NCBI GenBank assembly: GCA_027315005.1
Contig: DAHUZT010000015.1
Location: 1-54,834 of the forward strand
Source of the DNA: Acidimicrobiaceae bacterium
Lineage (GTDB): Bacteria > Actinomycetota > Acidimicrobiia > Acidimicrobiales > RAAP-2
Length of the DNA stretch: 54,834 nucleotides
Direction: 5' to 3'
Shown here: positions 32,500-44,512 of the stretch, one piece after another
Layout of the letters: each line of letters starts with the position of its first letter
Numbering within the stretch: position 1 is the stretch's first letter
Position numbers and translations under genes: made by a program
Notes under the pieces: generated by a model
Seen by the model: only the letters and a program-made list of their open reading frames with translations
What the model was told of the DNA's origin: nothing
The model's database searches: none

Positions 32500-32573
32500 T
32501 GGGGACGGAGGGGGTCGAACCCTCACTGGAGGCGGTTTAAGCGCCTTGCCTCTGCCGATTGGGCTACGTCCCC
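32500..32573 (-). tRNA. tRNA with UAA anticodon (leucine-type) but short variable loop
   Basis: A complete cloverleaf is visible on the minus strand. The acceptor stem is GGGGACG/CGTCCCC, with A as discriminator and no encoded CCA. The D arm GCC-CAATCGGCAGA-GGC is a 3-bp stem with an 11-base loop, the layout of tRNA-Leu. The anticodon arm is AGGCG-CTTAAAC-CGCCT, giving anticodon UAA (reads the UUA codon). The T arm is GAGGG-TTCGACC-CCCTC. The variable region is only CCAGT (5 bases), whereas bacterial tRNA-Leu normally has a long variable arm. UUA is a rare codon in GC-rich actinobacteria. The charging identity is therefore uncertain; leucine is the best guess. Confidence 0.85.
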
Positions 32574-32625
32574 GGTACGCCGATGACCACCGTACCCAAT
32601 CGAATCGACGGTGCCCACCGCCGGT

Positions 32626-34206
32626 TCAGGCCTCTGCGACGGTACCCACCGCCTCCAGTTCTTCGTCGCGTGGACGGTAGACCCGGTGACGCAGGCCGCT
32701 CGCACCCGGCCAGGGTCCGAGGATCTCGGTGGGTCGGCGATCGGTGCTCCATTGGCTCCACTCGCCTGGGTCACCGAACCGGGCGAACCTCACCCACGCG
32801 CCCTGGATCACCTTCGACAGCGACAGCGCGTCCTCGCCGCCGCCGCTGAAGGCCTGGACGGCCGGGTTGGCCACGGTTCCCATGACGAACGGGATCTCGA
32901 GGGCGTGGCACGAGCCGAGCGAGCCGCCGAACGCGGGCGTCTCCCAGGTGAACAGGTAGACGTAGGTTCCTGCACCGCTCCGTCCCGACCCTGCGCCATC
33001 GACCGATCCAGCACGCGCATGTGCGTCGGCGAACCGGATGGAGGGGACCCGGAACACGTACTCGGTGGCGATGGCCGTCCATAGATCACGCGGGCCGACC
33101 GGTTCACCTCGGCGGGTGCGAGCGCGCTCGACCTCGGAGATCAGTGCCGAGACGCGCGTGTCGTCCCCGGCCAGACGCCGGACCCAGCGACGGAGGTCTT
33201 CGGTCCCCATCGCCGACATCCTCGGGTCCCCGATCACGAAGAAGGCGAACTCATCACGGTTGGTGCCGATGAGGAGCGGGATGTGGGAGCACGCCCCCGA
33301 GGCCACCGCCACCATCGGGTGCTCGGGGAGGAGCCCACCGTCCACCACCGGCATCATGGCGAGACCCGGGTTCGTCCCATCCCCGGTGGGCTGCCGCAGG
33401 GTCTGCACGGCCCGCACCAGCTCGTCGGCAGGCACCTGTTGGAGGGCAGAGCGGGTGAGGGGGACTCCGAGCAGAGCGGCGCACTCCTCGGCCCGCCTCA
33501 CCGCGGCATCGGGAGAGAAGACGACCGGAGGACCGCTCTCCACGATCGCCTTGTGGAACAGCCCACGAGCCGCCGGCGCTCCCAGAAGGTCGGACACGCT
33601 CATGGCGCCGGCAGACTCGCCGAAGAGGGTCACGTTGCCCGGGTCGCCGCCGAACCCGGCGATGTGAGCGGAGATCCATTCGAGGGCGGCCACCTGGTCG
33701 GCGAGGCCCCAGTTCCCCCAGCCCGACCACTCCCGGCCACCGAGCCAGTCCAGACCCGGCTGCTCGAGGGCCGGGTGGGCGAGGAACCCGAGCATGCCCA
33801 ACCGGTAGTTGATGGTGACCACCACGACGTCGTGACCGGCCGCCAGCAACCCACCGCGGTAGAGCGCGCCGGCACCCGAACCGGAGACGAAAGCGCCGCC
33901 ATGGACCCAGACCATGACTGGTCGGCGGGCACCGTCGAGCTCCGGGGTCCACACGTTCAGGGTGAGACACTCCTCCGACTGAGCGGAAGGTTCTCCTCCG
34001 GGGGACCAGCCGGGAACGGGGGGCGGTTGAGGGGAGACCGGTCCGAACTCGGCACAGTCGCGGACACCGGTCCAGGACTCGGGTGGTGCGGGGGGATGCC
34101 AGCGCTGCGCTCCCGAGGTCGCGTAAGGAATGCCCGAGAAGGACCAGCATCCGGCCCGACGGACGCCACGGACCTGTCCATTGCGCAACTCGACCACACC
34201 GTCCAT
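32626..34206 (-). CDS. Carboxylesterase type B
   Basis: A 526-residue alpha/beta-hydrolase of the type B esterase family, normal in length. Markers: SGIPYATSGAQRWHPP near the N-terminus, SEECLTLNVWTPE (EDCLxLNV site), PVMVWVHGGAFVSGSG (oxyanion hole), NVTLFGESAGAMSVS with the nucleophile Ser, NRDEFAFF with the acidic residue, and GSCHALEIPFVMG with His. ATG 34206 has GGAG at about an 8-base spacing; the open frame upstream is antisense to the NlpC/P60 gene and was rejected. No signal peptide, so cytosolic. It is divergent from the NlpC/P60 gene with a 103-base gap. The substrate ester is unknown. Confidence 0.93.
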   Translation of the reverse strand: MDGVVELRNGQVRGVRRAGCWSFSGIPYATSGAQRWHPPAPPESWTGVRDCAEFGPVSPQPPPVPGWSPGGEPSAQSEECLTLNVWTPELDGARRPVMVWVHGGAFVSGSGAGALYRGGLLAAGHDVVVVTINYRLGMLGFLAHPALEQPGLDWLGGREWSGWGNWGLADQVAALEWISAHIAGFGGDPGNVTLFGESAGAMSVSDLLGAPAARGLFHKAIVESGPPVVFSPDAAVRRAEECAALLGVPLTRSALQQVPADELVRAVQTLRQPTGDGTNPGLAMMPVVDGGLLPEHPMVAVASGACSHIPLLIGTNRDEFAFFVIGDPRMSAMGTEDLRRWVRRLAGDDTRVSALISEVERARTRRGEPVGPRDLWTAIATEYVFRVPSIRFADAHARAGSVDGAGSGRSGAGTYVYLFTWETPAFGGSLGSCHALEIPFVMGTVANPAVQAFSGGGEDALSLSKVIQGAWVRFARFGDPGEWSQWSTDRRPTEILGPWPGASGLRHRVYRPRDEELEAVGTVAEA

Positions 34207-34309
34207 GCTTGTGTCTCCAGTCCGGAGCGGAACCTGCCGATACCGACCGAACGTAATCGAGTGAGGTGGGGTGCCGCCGCGCACGCGGTGGAACACGAGG
34301 TGATAGCAG

Positions 34310-35587
34310 TTGGGACACGATCGACCAGCGGGTAGCGGCAGAGCCGTGTCGCTGTGCCATCGGGCGGCGATGGCCTGCCTCGTCGTCGGCTCGAGCATCC
34401 TGGCGATGCCAGGATCCCAGGCGGGAGCGGCCGGGACGTCCTCGTCGGCCGGCTCCAGCTCCTCGTCCACCTCGAGCTCCACCTCTACGCCGGCCTCCAG
34501 CTCGACTGCCGAGCCATCCTCGAGCTCCTCATCCACCTCGACCTCCACCACCAGGCCGGGCTCGAGTTCCCCCACCAGCTCGGCGCCTCCTCCCAGCCAG
34601 GCCCAGATCAAGGCCGCCCTATCCCAGGTGGTGAAGCTCGAGTCCGACATCGCGGCCGAGCAGGCCACCCTCGATCAGCTCGACGAGCGCTACAACCAGG
34701 CCGAGGTCGCCCTGGCCGCCACCCAACGCTCCCTTGCGGTGACCAACAGCCACATCCAGACCGCAGCGGGCAGGCTGGTCCGCGATCACAAGATCCTGGC
34801 ATCTGACGCCGTGCAGTCCTACATGAGCGGAACGACCTCCGGCGCGGTGTCCTCGCTGTTCGCCGCTCCTTCCGATCAGAACCAGATCCAGGACCTGTAC
34901 CAGAGACTCGGTGCCAGGCAGGTGTCCCTGGTGCTGAATCAAGTGCAGTCGACCGAGCACGCGCTCAGCTCCACCCGGACCAGACTGCTCGTCGAGCAGC
35001 GAGCCGAGTCCAACGACCTGAGGGCAGCGGACACCGCTCGCAAGCGGGGCGAGCTGGCCAGTAAGCTGTTCCAGGCCACTCTCCGCCAAGCCCAAAGAAC
35101 CCTGGCCGCCGAGTTCACAATGCAATTGGCGAACCACGCCATTCCGTCGGTCGGCGGTCAAGGAGGCACCGCAGCCCTGTCGACAGGCGGGCAGGCCCAG
35201 GCACCCGGCCTGGCTGCCGTGCAGGCCGCCGTGCAGTTCCTCGGTGTCCCCTACGTGTGGGGCGGTGCCAGCATGGCCGGCGTCGACTGCTCGGGGCTCG
35301 TCATGCTCGCCTGGGCCCAGGCCGGAGTCTCGCTCTCCCACTCCGCCGCCGATCAGTACCTGGAGTCCACACCGGTCAGCCTCAGCAACCTCGAGCCGGG
35401 CGACCTCCTCTTCTACGACTTCGGTGGCACGGGTATCGACCACGTCGTCATGTACGTCGGACCCACGCTCGACGGTCAGCCGACGCCGTACGGCATCGAC
35501 ACCATCATCCAGGCCGCCTATCCAGGAACCACGGTCAGTTTCGAGCCGTTCTGGGCCGAGGGCCTGGTCGGCGCGGCCCGTCCGTGA
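34310..35587 (+). CDS. Secreted NlpC/P60 peptidoglycan endopeptidase
   Basis: A 425-residue exported cell-wall hydrolase. TTG 34310 has GAGGTGAT, matching the 16S 3-prime end, 6 bases before it, which favours this start over GTG 34346. The signal segment is MACLVVGSSILAMPGSQAGA. Then comes a Ser/Thr/Pro-rich low-complexity linker (residues 43-96), and a long helical coiled-coil region (residues 100-280, DQLDERYNQAEVALAATQRSL) like the regulatory domains of RipA/CwlO-type proteins. The C-terminal NlpC/P60 domain has VPYVWGGASMAGVDCSGLVM (catalytic Cys) and GTGIDHVVMYVG (His). It would cut peptide cross-links in peptidoglycan during growth or division. Confidence 0.92.
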   Translation: MGHDRPAGSGRAVSLCHRAAMACLVVGSSILAMPGSQAGAAGTSSSAGSSSSSTSSSTSTPASSSTAEPSSSSSSTSTSTTRPGSSSPTSSAPPPSQAQIKAALSQVVKLESDIAAEQATLDQLDERYNQAEVALAATQRSLAVTNSHIQTAAGRLVRDHKILASDAVQSYMSGTTSGAVSSLFAAPSDQNQIQDLYQRLGARQVSLVLNQVQSTEHALSSTRTRLLVEQRAESNDLRAADTARKRGELASKLFQATLRQAQRTLAAEFTMQLANHAIPSVGGQGGTAALSTGGQAQAPGLAAVQAAVQFLGVPYVWGGASMAGVDCSGLVMLAWAQAGVSLSHSAADQYLESTPVSLSNLEPGDLLFYDFGGTGIDHVVMYVGPTLDGQPTPYGIDTIIQAAYPGTTVSFEPFWAEGLVGAARP

Positions 35588-35643
35588 CCGGTCCTGCCGA
35601 CCCCCTGGCCGGCGGCCGCCCGGCGTAAGGTCACCGTCCGGGC

Positions 35644-36678
35644 ATGGCACTCGATCTCACCATCGTCGTCCCAGCGTTCGACGAGGCCGATCGCATGGGC
35701 GACGGCATGAAACGACTGCTGGCGGCAGTCGACGACGGCGCCGTTGACCTGGACCGGACCGAAGTGCTCATCGTCGACGATGGCAGCACCGACGGCACCA
35801 CAGAGGTCGCCCACTCCGTCCTCGCGCCGCTCCCCCACCACCGGGTGGTCACCCTGCCCGTCAACTCCGGTAAGGGTGCCGCCATCCGTGTCGGGGTCGC
35901 CTTGGCCCGAGCACCCCGCACCGCCTACATGGACGCCGACATGGCCATTGACCCCCGGTCGGTCGCCGACCTGTTGGAGGCCCTCGAAACGAGCGACCTT
36001 GTCATCGGTTCGCGAGCACTTGCGGAGTCGATGGTGGACGGTAGCTACGCCCTGCGCTCCACGATGGGCCGTGCCTTCAACTGGCTGGTGACGACCGGTA
36101 CCGGGCTCGGACTGGCCGACACCCAGTGTGGGTTCAAGGGGTTCCGCACCACGGTGGCCCGCCTCCTCTTCCACCTGGTGCGCATCGACCGGTTCGCGTT
36201 CGACGTCGAGATCCTCACCTGGGCCAGACGGCTCGGATTGTCGGTGACCGAGATCCCGGTGCACTGGAAGCACGTGCCGGGCAGCACCATCCACCCCTTG
36301 CACGACTCGGTCACCATGCTCCTCGACGTCTACCGCTCCCGCTTCGGGCTCGTCCCCGCCCCCCTGGTCACCGCCGTCGAGGTCCGGGACCTACGAACCT
36401 GCGCCGGTGGGGTGAGCACCCTCGGACCCCGCGTCGAGGATGCGGCGGAGGCCGCCCTCGACGGAATCCCGGTGAGCGTGGTCACCGATGGTCCCTCGGT
36501 GCTGGTGCTACTGCCGCTCGTCGAGCCGGACCGATCGGCCTCTGTCCAGCTCGCGCTCCGCGCCGACTTCGCCCCCTTCCCCGTCTTCCGTCGTGGGCTG
36601 ACCGCAGAGGCGCTGCAGGCGCTCGGGTCGGGGTCCGCCCACCTCGGACCCGACCCGGTGAACGGTGGAGCTCGCTGA
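35644..36678 (+). CDS. Family 2 glycosyltransferase, dolichyl/polyprenyl-phosphate sugar synthase type
   Basis: A 344-residue GT-A enzyme. Markers: LTIVVPAFDEADRM, VLIVDDGSTDGTTEVA, NSGKGAAIRVGVALAR, and the metal-binding YMDADMAID. Later GLADTQCGFKGFR, DVEILTWARRLGLSVTEIPVHWKH are typical of enzymes that make polyprenyl-phosphate sugars. A C-terminal extension of about 100 residues after VPAPLV is not part of the catalytic domain and I do not recognise it. No membrane helices are clear. ATG 35644 is well placed. It is the first of three plus-strand genes (GT2, acyltransferase, epimerase-like), suggesting envelope glycolipid synthesis. Confidence 0.88.
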   Translation: MALDLTIVVPAFDEADRMGDGMKRLLAAVDDGAVDLDRTEVLIVDDGSTDGTTEVAHSVLAPLPHHRVVTLPVNSGKGAAIRVGVALARAPRTAYMDADMAIDPRSVADLLEALETSDLVIGSRALAESMVDGSYALRSTMGRAFNWLVTTGTGLGLADTQCGFKGFRTTVARLLFHLVRIDRFAFDVEILTWARRLGLSVTEIPVHWKHVPGSTIHPLHDSVTMLLDVYRSRFGLVPAPLVTAVEVRDLRTCAGGVSTLGPRVEDAAEAALDGIPVSVVTDGPSVLVLLPLVEPDRSASVQLALRADFAPFPVFRRGLTAEALQALGSGSAHLGPDPVNGGAR

Positions 36679-36805
36679 CCTGGAACCCGGCCGGCAGCCC
36701 GCGGGGCGAGACGGCCCGACGACCGCCGTGATCACAGCAGGTACGTAGCGGTGAGGCGGTGGGGCCGAACGAGCGGTGCCGCCCGATGCTCCGGTCGGAG
36801 GTACC

Positions 36806-37837
36806 ATGCCCGAAGTGAGCCCGGAACCGCACAAGCCGGCGGGTACCACCACCCGGAGCGGATGCCTGCCGCCCGACGAGGGCACGCCAGCCGCCCCGGT
36901 CGAGCTGGAGGATGCGGTGCCCCAGCCGTCCCGGGTGCCTCAGCCGTCCCGGGTGACAACGGATCCCACCCGCTCCTCGGTGTCCGCCAAGGCCACGGTG
37001 TCGGTGCTGCCCGTGGCCCGTCAGAAGCCCGGGCCCGCCCCGTCACCCGACCCCCGGCGGTCGGACGTGGACGAATGGGGCCGGTCCGAGCAGGTTCGCG
37101 CCATCGCCCGACGTCTGTACGACCCGATCTACCGCTACTGGTTCCGGGTCGAATGGGACGGCTTGGAGAAGATCCCCCGCACAGGCGGCGCCCTGCTCAT
37201 CGCCAACCACGCCGGGGCCGTACCCGCCGACGCTCCGGCCATCATGCACGGCATCGAACGCGACCTCGGTCGTCCGGTCTACGGCCTGGCCGACTACTTC
37301 TTCCGCACCGTCCCCTTCGTGGGCACTCTCTGGTCGCGGACCGGCGGGGTCCCGGCACATCCGGACAACGCCTACCGGCTCCTCCACGATCAGGGTCAGC
37401 TGGCTCTCGTCTTCCCCGAAGGGACCAAGGCCACCTCGAAGACCTATACCGACCGATACCGCCTTCGGCGATTCGGCCGAGGTGGCTTCGTGGAGATCGC
37501 GATGCGGGCGGGAGCCCCCATCGTGCCCATCGCCGTGGTGGGTGCGGAGGAGGCCATGCCGATCCTCTTCCGGCTGAACGGGGTGGCCAAGGCGCTCAGC
37601 CTCCCCTACTTTCCGGTGACGGCCAACGCCCTCCTGCTCGGACCACTCGGCTACGTGACCTACTTTCCGGCCAAGATCAAGATTCGGGTTCTCGACCCGA
37701 TCACCTTCGACGTCGAACCGGGTCTCGACCGGTACGCGCGGAGCCGGGTCATGGATGAGACCGAACGCATCCGTTCGTCCTTGCAAGAGGCACTCCTCGA
37801 CATGTTGCGCGAACGACGAAGCGTCTGGTTCGGTTAG
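36806..37837 (+). CDS. 1-acyl-glycerol-3-phosphate acyltransferase-like (PlsC-type) protein
   Basis: A 343-residue acyltransferase. The first 100 residues are Pro-rich and probably disordered, including a small direct repeat (PQPSRVPQPSRV). The PlsC domain follows: ALLIANHAGAVPADAPAI holds the catalytic His-Asp in a variant spacing seen in this subfamily, LVFPEGTKATSKTYT is the acceptor-binding FPEGT motif, and IVPIAVVGAEEAMPI follows. Acyl-CoA or acyl-ACP would be the donor. ATG 36806 has GGAGG 5 bases before it. Only 2 bases separate its stop from the epimerase-like start at 37840, so the two are coexpressed. Product lipid unknown. Confidence 0.88.
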   Translation: MPEVSPEPHKPAGTTTRSGCLPPDEGTPAAPVELEDAVPQPSRVPQPSRVTTDPTRSSVSAKATVSVLPVARQKPGPAPSPDPRRSDVDEWGRSEQVRAIARRLYDPIYRYWFRVEWDGLEKIPRTGGALLIANHAGAVPADAPAIMHGIERDLGRPVYGLADYFFRTVPFVGTLWSRTGGVPAHPDNAYRLLHDQGQLALVFPEGTKATSKTYTDRYRLRRFGRGGFVEIAMRAGAPIVPIAVVGAEEAMPILFRLNGVAKALSLPYFPVTANALLLGPLGYVTYFPAKIKIRVLDPITFDVEPGLDRYARSRVMDETERIRSSLQEALLDMLRERRSVWFG

Positions 37838-37839
37838 GG

Positions 37840-38886
37840 ATGGGACGGAGGGTCCTGATCACCGGGCTCGACACGTTTTGGGGCGGGCGCATGGCCCAGG
37901 CCCTGGAGAACGAGCCTGACGTCGAGATGGTCCTCGGTCTTGGGGTCAACGAGCCCAAGGTCCCACTCGAACGAACCGAATTCGTCCGCTCGGACCAGAA
38001 GTACTCGATTCTCAATCGCATCGTCCGGGCCACCCAGGTGGACACCTTCGTCCACACCTTCCTCGAAACCAACTCGGTGTCCGTGTCGAGCCGGATGCTG
38101 CACGAGATCAACGTCATCGGAACGCTCAACCTCCTCGCTGCGGCCGGATCGACGGGGTCGTCGGTCGAGCACGTCGTGGTGAAGTCCTCCACCCACGTCT
38201 ACGGTGCGTCCAGCAACGACCCCGCGTGGTTCCGCGAGGAGATGCACCGCACTGGTCCGGTCCGGACCAAGCTCGAGCGATCACTGATCGAGGTCGAGGG
38301 CCTGGTCCGCGACTTCGCCGAGGACAACCCCCATCTGAACGTCACCGTGCTCCGGTTCGCCAACGTGCTCGGAACCGATATCGTCACCCCGATCAGCCAC
38401 GATCTACGGCGACGCCTGCTCCCTTCCATCGCCGGCTTCGATCCGCTCGTTCAGTTCGTCGAAGAAGACGACGTGGTCCGCGCTCTCAAGTTCGTCACCG
38501 AGAACGACATTGCCGGGGTGTACAACGTGGCCGGTGCGGGAAAGATCCCCTGGACCGAGGTGGCGTCAATCGCCGGGGCAATGCTCCTCCCACTCCCCCC
38601 GGTACGTCCCCGACTCTTCGCGTCGGGGCTGATCCAGCTCGGGATCGTCCGGATGCCCCCCGAGATGGAGGACCTCATCCGCTACGGCCGCGGGGTCGAC
38701 ACCACCCGACTGATGGAGAAGGGTTTCGAGTACCGCTACACGTCGGCGGCCGCGGTGGAGAGTTTCGCCCGGGCCAACAACCTCCGTCGCTCGATCGGGT
38801 CGGCCGAACCGGCGTACCGCTACGAACAGGATGTCGAGCAGTTCTTCCGGCATTCTCCCGCGGTGGTGCGCAGCAACGAGGGCTGA
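37840..38886 (+). CDS. NAD-dependent epimerase/dehydratase-like protein lacking the catalytic Tyr
   Basis: A 348-residue extended-SDR protein. The Rossmann motif appears as RVLITGLDTFWGGRMAQAL (the usual GxxGxxG is altered to GLDTFWGG), followed by NVIGTLNLLAAAG and VVKSSTHVYGAS. The expected YxxxK motif reads PVRTK: Lys is kept, Tyr is replaced by Pro. LRFANVLGTDIVTPI and DDVVRALKFVTENDIAGVYNVAG are normal for the family. The missing Tyr argues for a non-classical role, such as NAD-binding sensing or a different reaction. It lies 2 bases after the acyltransferase gene and the pair is common in actinobacteria in my experience, which suggests a conserved lipid-linked role. Confidence 0.85.
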   Translation: MGRRVLITGLDTFWGGRMAQALENEPDVEMVLGLGVNEPKVPLERTEFVRSDQKYSILNRIVRATQVDTFVHTFLETNSVSVSSRMLHEINVIGTLNLLAAAGSTGSSVEHVVVKSSTHVYGASSNDPAWFREEMHRTGPVRTKLERSLIEVEGLVRDFAEDNPHLNVTVLRFANVLGTDIVTPISHDLRRRLLPSIAGFDPLVQFVEEDDVVRALKFVTENDIAGVYNVAGAGKIPWTEVASIAGAMLLPLPPVRPRLFASGLIQLGIVRMPPEMEDLIRYGRGVDTTRLMEKGFEYRYTSAAAVESFARANNLRRSIGSAEPAYRYEQDVEQFFRHSPAVVRSNEG

Positions 38887-38923
38887 CGGCCAAATTGGTA
38901 CCCGCGGGTCGGATCCGGACCGC

Positions 38924-39544
38924 TCACAGGCGTCTCAGCCACACCGAGAGGAGCTCGGAGCCGCGCCGTTCCCACTCCTCGGCGGTGATGGCGTAGCGGA
39001 CGTGGTCCTCCCACGCGCCGTTGATCTCGAGGAAGCCGAGGGCGACTCCCTCGCTCCTGATACCGAGCTTCTCCACGACCTGCCGGCTCGCCACGTTGCG
39101 CGGGATGATTGCGACCTCGGCGCGGTGCAGGCGGAGCGTCTCGAACGCGAATTGCAGGATCACCACCACCGCCTCGGGGGTGTAGCCGTATCCGGCCAGC
39201 CGTTCGTCGATCCAGTAGCCGATGGAGCCGTTCTGAAATGGTCCCCGCTGAATCGACGACAGCGTGATCTCGCCACCGAAGCGGCCCTCCACGAAGATCC
39301 CGAACCCGAAGCCGGTGCCGAGCTGCCGCTCCCTCTCGCGCATGGCACAGCGGGCGGAGAAGCTGACAGCGTCCTCGGAGGGCACCGGCGAACCCGCCGA
39401 ACGTGGTTCCCACGGCACCAGCCAGTCGCGGCATCGGTTGCGGACCTCGCGCCAGTCCTCGTAGTCCGACTCGATCAGCGTGGCCAGCTGGACCCGCCAT
39501 CCGGGGAGCTCCAGGGAACGGACCTGCCGCGACCGCACGCTCAT
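38924..39544 (-). CDS. GNAT-family acetyltransferase (RimJ/RimL type)
   Basis: A 206-residue protein from ATG 39544. RimJ-type features: LATLIESDYEDWREVRNRCRDWLVPWEP, FGIFVEGRFGGEITLSSIQRG, SIGYWIDERLAGYGYTPEAV (acetyl-CoA-binding P-loop region) and ASRQVVEKLGIRSEGVALGF. It would acetylate a protein N-terminal residue or a small amine; the target is unknown. The gene is the last of the minus-strand core cluster, 124 bases downstream of ppx, and converges on the epimerase-like gene with 37 bases between stops. The 124-base spacer suggests a possible separate promoter. Confidence 0.9.
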   Translation of the reverse strand: MSVRSRQVRSLELPGWRVQLATLIESDYEDWREVRNRCRDWLVPWEPRSAGSPVPSEDAVSFSARCAMRERERQLGTGFGFGIFVEGRFGGEITLSSIQRGPFQNGSIGYWIDERLAGYGYTPEAVVVILQFAFETLRLHRAEVAIIPRNVASRQVVEKLGIRSEGVALGFLEINGAWEDHVRYAITAEEWERRGSELLSVWLRRL

Positions 39545-39668
39545 CCGGGCATGGTAGGCCAATCGTCGAGCCTGGATGGCCTTTCGGAGGCTGTGCAGGG
39601 CGGCGCCGGACCAGGTAGCACTGTGCCGGGTGGCACCGGACCTCGGTGAGCCCGCGACCTGGTGACGA

Positions 39669-40601
39669 TCAGATCCGGACCAGCAGGCCGGCAACCATGC
39701 CGTCGAGGATGTCCGCCTCCGAGACGGTGCACTCGTCGAACCCGAACCGGGCCATGACCGCTGCGACGATCATCGCCCCAGCGACGATCACGTCCTCACG
39801 ACCGGACACCATGCCGGCCCGGTCGAGACGGGCCGACCGCACCTCGCCCGCCAGGGTTCGGTACCAGTCGAAGACAGATCCGGCCGAAAGCACGGCGTGG
39901 TGGATGTGGTCGCGGTCGTAGCTTGCGAGGCCGAGGTGGAGCGCGGCGAGCGTGGTGATCGTGCCGGCCAGCCCGATCATACGGTGCGAGGCCAGAAACT
40001 TCGGATGGTCGGCGATGGCTTGGTCGAGAGCCTCCCCGACCAACTTCTCGGCCGCCTGGAGCTCGACCGCCCGGGGTGGGTCACTCGGAAGGCATCGCTC
40101 GGTGAGGCGGACACAACCCAGCTGCATCGATACGGCGGCGAGACCCGGGTCGTCGGGACCTGCGCCCGAGATCAGCTCGGTGGAGCCACCACCGACATCG
40201 AGCACAAGGAACGGACCGTCCCTGGCGTCGAGGTCGGAGGCGGCCCCGGTCAGCGACAACCGGCCCTCTTCGATCCCCGAGAGCAACTCCGGTTCGAGCC
40301 CGGTGGCCTCGCCCGCCCCGGCGAGGAAGTCCTCCCCGTTGGTGGCATCACGGGCGGCAGAGGTCGCAACCAGGCGGCCACGGACCACCGAGAGATGGTC
40401 CATGATCCGGCGGTACTCGCCGAGCACGCCCACGGTCCGTGCGATCGCGTCGGGTGCGAGCATGCCCGTCGCATCGACGTCCTCGCCCAGCCGGGTGATC
40501 CGCATCTGGCGTTCGAGAGGGTGGCCGTTGCTGTCGACCACCAGCAACCGTGTCGAATTGGTGCCGCAGTCGATCGCCGCCACCGGTCCTCGGGGGTCCA
40601 T
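39669..40601 (-). CDS. Ppx/GppA-family exopolyphosphatase/pppGpp phosphatase
   Basis: A 310-residue protein in the ASKHA fold. Markers: VAAIDCGTNSTRLLVVD (phosphate-binding loop 1), ATSAARDATNGEDFL, and FLVLDVGGGSTELISG (loop 2). The length matches the short actinobacterial Ppx1/Ppx2 forms that lack the C-terminal HD-like domain. It would hydrolyse inorganic polyphosphate or pppGpp, linking to the stringent response. ATG 40601 starts it, 82 bases after the DUF501 gene. It belongs to the conserved eno-ftsB-DUF501-ppx order of actinobacteria. Confidence 0.93.
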   Translation of the reverse strand: MDPRGPVAAIDCGTNSTRLLVVDSNGHPLERQMRITRLGEDVDATGMLAPDAIARTVGVLGEYRRIMDHLSVVRGRLVATSAARDATNGEDFLAGAGEATGLEPELLSGIEEGRLSLTGAASDLDARDGPFLVLDVGGGSTELISGAGPDDPGLAAVSMQLGCVRLTERCLPSDPPRAVELQAAEKLVGEALDQAIADHPKFLASHRMIGLAGTITTLAALHLGLASYDRDHIHHAVLSAGSVFDWYRTLAGEVRSARLDRAGMVSGREDVIVAGAMIVAAVMARFGFDECTVSEADILDGMVAGLLVRI

Positions 40602-40683
40602 TCCCCTTTGCTACCACGGGTCGCCCGGGGTGGACAGGCACCGCCACGTTCCATCCCTCCCCGCCTGACGGCAACAGGATGGA

Positions 40684-41132
40684 TCAGCTCTGGTGGAGAC
40701 CGATTCGCGAGGCCGTCCAGGAGCCGACCGGGTCGTCACCACCGGCCAGCCACCACGCCAGGTGGGCGTGCAGGCACTTGACCCCGATTCTCGTACCCCC
40801 CACCCCTCCTTCTGGTGCCGGACCGACGTGACCGGACGGGATGCCCGCGTCACGCTGGCGTGCATAGCGAGCATGGGCCGCTCCGATCGCCGCCGGCCCG
40901 ATCTCGGACTCTGCCTCTCGCACACCACCACCTGACTCGAGCCGGCCGACGGCGGCACAGAGCACTGGGTCGACCAACCAGAACAGTGTGGGCATGGGAG
41001 TGCCGTCGATGAGGAACGGTTCGTTGCAAATGACGGCGGGCACCCCGCACTCGCTTCGCACCACGACCTCGAATCGGCCCTCTGGCCGCCGACCGAGCAA
41101 CGAGGCGACGGTGTCCGCGTCGGCCGACATAC

Positions 41133-41136
<4 letters not shown>
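40684..41136 (-). CDS. DUF501 family protein
   Basis: A 150-residue protein of the actinobacterial DUF501 family. Typical parts: VASLLGRRPEGRFEVVVRSECGVPAVICNEPFLIDGTPMPTLFWLVD and GPAPEGGVGGTRIGVKCLHAHLAWWLAGGDDPVG. The conserved Cys-Leu-His-Ala-His patch near the C-terminus might bind metal or a cofactor; no function is established to my knowledge. GTG 41136 overlaps the ftsB-like stop by 4 bases (GTGA), so translation is coupled. It sits between ftsB-like and ppx genes, the conserved context of this family. Confidence 0.9.
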
Positions 41137-44499
<3,363 letters not shown>

Positions 44500-44512
44500 C
44501 TGAGGTCCGGGC

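Noticed and set aside
31384-32502. Confident attL/attR call for an integrated element
   Set aside because: There is no integrase, and the repeat is only 20 of 24 bases and mainly a hairpin outside the tRNA, so a shared terminator is equally likely.
32500-32573. Suppressor tRNA reading the UAA stop codon
   Set aside because: The anticodon in 5-prime to 3-prime direction is UAA, which pairs with UUA; a UAA suppressor would need anticodon UUA.
34207-34668. Upstream extension of the esterase gene rich in Glu/Val
   Set aside because: It is the antisense reading of the Ser/Thr-rich linker of the NlpC/P60 gene; the family start motif is at ATG 34206 with a ribosome-binding site.
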